9,022 bases of DNA from Thalassospiraceae bacterium (lineage in GTDB: Bacteria; Pseudomonadota; Alphaproteobacteria; Rhodospirillales; Magnetovibrionaceae), in contig DAOWFB010000024.1 in the NCBI GenBank assembly GCA_030638205.1, positions 1 through 9,022 of the forward strand, given 5' to 3'. The notes under the pieces were generated by a model that did not search any database, was not told the origin of the DNA, and saw only the letters and a list, made by a program, of their open reading frames with translations. Each line of letters starts with the position of its first letter. The first letter of the stretch is position 1. The position numbers and the translations under genes were made by a program. Of the stretch, positions 6,460 to 9,022 are shown piece after piece.

Positions 6460-8262
6460 ATGAGCGACCTTAAACACATACGCAATTTTTCCATCATTGC
6501 CCATATTGACCACGGCAAATCGACGCTGGCTGACCGCCTCATCCATCATTGTGGCGGCCTGACCGAGCGCGAGATGAAAGAACAAGTGCTCGATTCCATG
6601 GATATCGAGCGCGAGCGCGGTATTACGATTAAGGCCCAAACCGTACGCCTTAAATATAAAGCAAAAGACGGCGAAACATATTTGATCAACCTTATGGATA
6701 CGCCCGGCCATGTTGATTTTGCCTACGAGGTATCGCGTTCGCTGGCCGCCTGCGAAGGCGCATTGCTGGTGGTTGACGCATCCCAAGGGGTAGAAGCCCA
6801 AACATTGGCCAATGTTTATTTGGCGCTGGATAATGATTTGGAAATTGTTCCGGTGTTAAACAAAATTGATTTGCCCGCGGCCGAGCCCGAACGCATCAGG
6901 CAACAAATAGAAGACGTAATCGGCCTTGATGCATCGGACGCAGTTTTGACATCGGCAAAATCGGGCATTGGTATCGAAGACGTGTTGGAAGCAATCGTTA
7001 CCCGCCTTAAACCACCCCAAGGCAATGCTGACACACCGTTGAAAGCTATGTTGGTGGATAGCTGGTACGATCCTTATTTGGGCGTGATGATCCTTGTCCG
7101 GGTTAAGGACGGCATAATTAAAAAAGGTCAAAAAATACGCATGATGTCCAGCGGCGCATCTTATCAGGTGGAACAAGTTGGCGTCTTTACCCCAAAAATT
7201 GAACAGGTCGGCGAACTTGGCCCCGGCGAAATGGGTTTCATAACCGCATCCATCAAAACCGTTGCCGATACCAACGTTGGCGACACAATTACAGATGATA
7301 GAAAACCGGCGCTTGAAGCGTTGCCCGGGTTTAAGCCCAGTGTGCCGGTTGTGTTCTGCGCCCTGTTTCCGGTTGATGCGGCAGACTTTGGTGATTTAAA
7401 AGATAGCCTAGGTAAATTACGCCTTAACGATGCCAGCTTTGAATTTGAAGCAGAAACCTCAGCCGCACTTGGCCAGGGGTTTCGTTGTGGGTTTTTAGGC
7501 CTGCTGCATTTGGAAATTATTCAAGAACGCCTGAGCCGCGAATTTGATCTTGATCTTATTACCACCGCGCCCAGCGTTGCTTATAACCTGCACATGAACG
7601 ATGGCAGCGAAATTTCCATGCATAACCCGGCAGACATGCCCGACCCGGTGCAAATTGCCGGCATCGAAGAACCGTGGATAAAGGCAACCATCATGGTGCC
7701 CGATGAATATTTAGGCGCAGTCTTGGGGTTGTGTACCGAACGCCGGGGCGAACAGGTTGAGTTAACCTATGTCGGCAACCGGGCCATGGCGGTTTATAAA
7801 TTACCGCTTAACGAAGTTGTGTTTGATTTTTACGACAGGCTTAAATCTATTTCACGCGGCTATGCATCGTTTGATTATGAAATGTCAGGATACGTCGAAG
7901 GCAGCCTCGCCAAGATTTCAATTTTGGTAAACGCCGAACCGGTGGATGCGCTTTCATTTATTGCCCACACTTCACAGGCCGAAGCCCGTGGCCGTCAAGT
8001 ATGTGAACGGCTAAAAGATCTTATTCCGCGCCAGTTATTTAAAATTCCCATTCAGGCAGCAATTGGCGGCAAGGTAATTGCACGCGAAACAATTGCCGCC
8101 ATGCGCAAAGATGTTACCGCAAAATGTTATGGTGGTGATGTTTCTAGAAAAAGAAAACTTCTGGATAAACAGAAGAAGGGTAAAAAGAAAATGCGCCAAT
8201 TCGGTAAAGTAGAAATTCCACAAACCGCATTTATTAACGCGCTTAAAATGGGCGACGATTAA
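6460..8262 (+). CDS. lepA: elongation factor 4 (LepA), ribosome-associated GTPase
   Basis: LepA is a translational GTPase that binds the ribosome and has been linked to back-translocation and to translation initiation and 30S assembly. The 600-aa product, from ATG 6460, has the complete G domain: AHIDHGKST (14-22), ERGIT (52-56), DTPGH (80-84), NKID (134-137) and SAKSG (165-169). Domain II, two EF-G-like domains with GFRCGFLGLLHLEI, and the LepA-specific C-terminal domain ending KKKMRQFGKVEIPQTAF follow. The length fits the family. An in-frame ATG at 6442 would add six residues. Homologues normally begin at the MSDLKHIRNF equivalent, so I prefer 6460. Neither start has a well-spaced Shine–Dalgarno: GAGG at 6436-6439 is 2 nt from 6442 and 20 nt from 6460. 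It is the last gene of the plus-strand run. Confidence 0.96.
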   Translation: MSDLKHIRNFSIIAHIDHGKSTLADRLIHHCGGLTEREMKEQVLDSMDIERERGITIKAQTVRLKYKAKDGETYLINLMDTPGHVDFAYEVSRSLAACEGALLVVDASQGVEAQTLANVYLALDNDLEIVPVLNKIDLPAAEPERIRQQIEDVIGLDASDAVLTSAKSGIGIEDVLEAIVTRLKPPQGNADTPLKAMLVDSWYDPYLGVMILVRVKDGIIKKGQKIRMMSSGASYQVEQVGVFTPKIEQVGELGPGEMGFITASIKTVADTNVGDTITDDRKPALEALPGFKPSVPVVFCALFPVDAADFGDLKDSLGKLRLNDASFEFEAETSAALGQGFRCGFLGLLHLEIIQERLSREFDLDLITTAPSVAYNLHMNDGSEISMHNPADMPDPVQIAGIEEPWIKATIMVPDEYLGAVLGLCTERRGEQVELTYVGNRAMAVYKLPLNEVVFDFYDRLKSISRGYASFDYEMSGYVEGSLAKISILVNAEPVDALSFIAHTSQAEARGRQVCERLKDLIPRQLFKIPIQAAIGGKVIARETIAAMRKDVTAKCYGGDVSRKRKLLDKQKKGKKKMRQFGKVEIPQTAFINALKMGDD

Positions 8263-8275
8263 TTATTATTAATTA
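8260..8275. repeat. AT-only inverted repeat holding both convergent stop codons
   Basis: TAATTA (8260-8265), TTAT (8266-8269), TAATTA (8270-8275) is a 6-bp repeat around a 4-nt centre. It contains the lepA TAA (8260-8262) and the stop of the minus-strand gene (8269-8271). A stem with no GC pair would be weak, so this is not a convincing terminator. No other terminator was seen between the two convergent genes. Confidence 0.4.
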
Positions 8276-8778
8276 TCGTTAGCTTCTTTTTTATCTGATT
8301 CTTTTGTATCTACCTCTTCGTGATCGAAGCTTTCATCGGCCATTTCTTTTTCTGCTGGTTCGGTGCGTATGTGTGAAGATGGCATCACATCATCACCTTG
8401 ATTGACCTCATCCATACCTTCTTTGTGAACTCGTTTGGTTAGTTCGTCATAAAGAAATAATGATTCTTCGTGGTCTTTGTCGGCATCGACGTCATGGTCA
8501 CGAAAAATAAACGCTAACGCGAACCCCGGCGCACCAAACAATAACCATCCGGGAAGAAGCATCATTAATTCAATTAATTGCCACACATCGCCCAGCACCG
8601 GATACCCGGTGTTGCGAGATTCTTCTAGGGTCTCGGGTGATAATACCTGCCAAACTTCGGCAATCGACATATATACCCTAAGCTGGCCGGTTACGCCTTG
8701 GGCGGCAATTTCCGCTGCTCCGGAAACAAAAGCCAGCACCAGAAAACCAATTCCAAAAATGAACAATCCTCTTTTCAT
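8269..8778 (-). CDS. membrane-anchored protein with acidic C-terminal tail, function unknown
   Basis: The 169-aa product begins with a hydrophobic segment (about 4-25), either a membrane helix or an uncleaved signal. A polar stretch (about 28-65) contains EVWQVLSPETLEESR. A second strongly hydrophobic segment (about 66-92, with LPGWLLFGAPGFALAF) ends in FRDHD. The remaining 77 residues are very rich in Glu, Asp and Lys and probably disordered. The two-helix arrangement would place both ends on the same side, most likely the cytoplasm. I do not recognise a named family. The ATG at 8778 has no clear Shine–Dalgarno, and I see no better start. It converges on lepA with 6 bp between the stops. The coding call is supported by the clear helix/tail layout and by the lack of a competing frame. 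Confidence 0.7.
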   Translation of the reverse strand: MKRGLFIFGIGFLVLAFVSGAAEIAAQGVTGQLRVYMSIAEVWQVLSPETLEESRNTGYPVLGDVWQLIELMMLLPGWLLFGAPGFALAFIFRDHDVDADKDHEESLFLYDELTKRVHKEGMDEVNQGDDVMPSSHIRTEPAEKEMADESFDHEEVDTKESDKKEANDN

Positions 8779-8817
8779 GGTGGTGATAATAACCCGATAT
8801 TTTGCTTTTTTACTATG

Positions 8818-8896
8818 AAGTTCAACACAGCTATATTTTTGATATGTGGGGTAAGTGCAAATAATTCAACAAGAGTTGCTTGAATGTGTTGAACTT
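8818..8896. repeat. 79-bp nested inverted repeat with 12-bp perfect arms
   Basis: AAGTTCAACACA (8818-8829) and TGTGTTGAACTT (8885-8896) are exact reverse complements 55 bp apart. Between them lies a second pair, ATTCAA (8864-8869) and TTGAAT (8880-8885), next to CAAC/GTTG (8867-8870, 8875-8878). The hexamer TTCAAC therefore occurs at 8821-8826 and 8865-8870, and in reverse (GTTGAA) at 8888-8893. It lies between a minus-strand gene and the tRNA, in a stretch with no coding frame I would accept. Confidence 0.75.
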
Positions 8897-8917
8897 TGAT
8901 GCGCCCTTGGTTTAAGT
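8889..8917 (+). promoter_or_regulatory. possible sigma-70 type promoter of the tRNA-Ser gene
   Basis: TTGAAC (8889-8894) resembles a -35 box. After 16-17 nt comes TTTAAG/TTAAGT (8911-8917), a weak -10. Initiation would then fall near 8923, about 11 nt before the mature tRNA 5' end, a sensible leader length. The -35 overlaps the right arm of the inverted repeat. The assignment is inferred from spacing only. Confidence 0.4.
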
Positions 8918-8934
8918 TCTGCTCAACTCCTGCG

Positions 8935-9022
8935 GAGGGGTGGCCGAGTGGCTGAAGGCGCACGCTTGGAAAGCGTGTATGCGGGAAACCGTATCGAGGG
9001 TTCGAATCCCTCTCCCTCCGCC
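8935..9022 (+). tRNA. tRNA-Ser, anticodon GGA
   Basis: This is a class II tRNA reading UCC (and UCU by wobble) serine codons. The acceptor stem pairs GGAGGGG (8935-8941 with T8 following) to TCCCTCC (9013-9019), with one G-T wobble at the base. The D-arm contains TGGCCGAGTGGCTGAAGG. The anticodon stem is CACGC/GCGTG (8961-8965, 8973-8977) around loop TTGGAAA with anticodon GGA at 8968-8970. The long variable arm is ATGCGG-GAAA-CCGTAT (8979-8994). The T-arm is GAGGG-TTCGAAT-CCCTC (8996-9012). The discriminator is G at 9020, then CC. The window ends before the expected A of an encoded CCA. Confidence 0.97.

Noticed and set aside
8698..8963. 61- and 62-codon open frames over the inverted repeat (both strands)
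   Set aside because: They run into the minus-strand membrane-protein gene or the tRNA, and have no ribosome site or recognisable content.
8817..9022. Prophage or island attachment site at tRNA-Ser
   Set aside because: No integrase gene or direct repeat of the tRNA 3' end is visible, and the window stops at the tRNA, so the downstream side cannot be examined.

Overview
The window looks like a stretch of an alphaproteobacterial chromosome, possibly Rhodospirillales-like. This rests on the PomA/PomB-type flagellar stator pair, the YggT–FolD neighbourhood, a PF06262-type small zincin, an NnrU-family membrane protein, and codon use that is neither GC-rich nor strongly AT-rich. No gene is diagnostic at genus level, so the placement is an inference from family memory. 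I see no phage genes, insertion sequences, CRISPR array or toxin–antitoxin pair. The content is mostly housekeeping plus a few poorly characterised genes.

Layout. At the left end a small conserved membrane protein (plus strand, 95–355) runs head-on into the stator operon motA–motB (minus strand, 1991 to 352), and the two stop codons overlap. After a 113–150 bp divergent spacer, holding a 12-bp palindrome and a 17-bp tandem repeat, a long plus-strand run begins. It contains a zinc metallopeptidase-like protein, a SAM-dependent methyltransferase with an N-terminal zinc-ribbon-like part, and an exported Sel1-repeat protein with a very strong Shine–Dalgarno. A 182-bp gene-free spacer follows, then yggT, folD, an NnrU-family gene and lepA (elongation factor 4). 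Past lepA a membrane-anchored acidic protein lies on the minus strand, convergent with lepA across an AT-only palindrome. The right end is a serine tRNA (anticodon GGA), cut at the window edge one base before the expected end of its CCA. It is preceded by a 79-bp inverted-repeat structure that overlaps its likely promoter.

How the genes relate. MotA and MotB form one ion channel/stator complex of the flagellar motor, so the cell is probably motile. FolD supplies one-carbon folates and LepA acts on ribosomes. YggT and NnrU are membrane proteins of uncertain role. The zincin/methyltransferase pair is closely packed (2 bp apart) and probably co-transcribed, but no shared function is evident.

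I found no convincing previously undescribed system. The items most worth a second look are the nested inverted repeat over the tRNA-Ser promoter, the tandem repeat that places Shine–Dalgarno-like sequence before an ambiguous start, the 182-bp leader before yggT, and two uncharacterised small membrane proteins.
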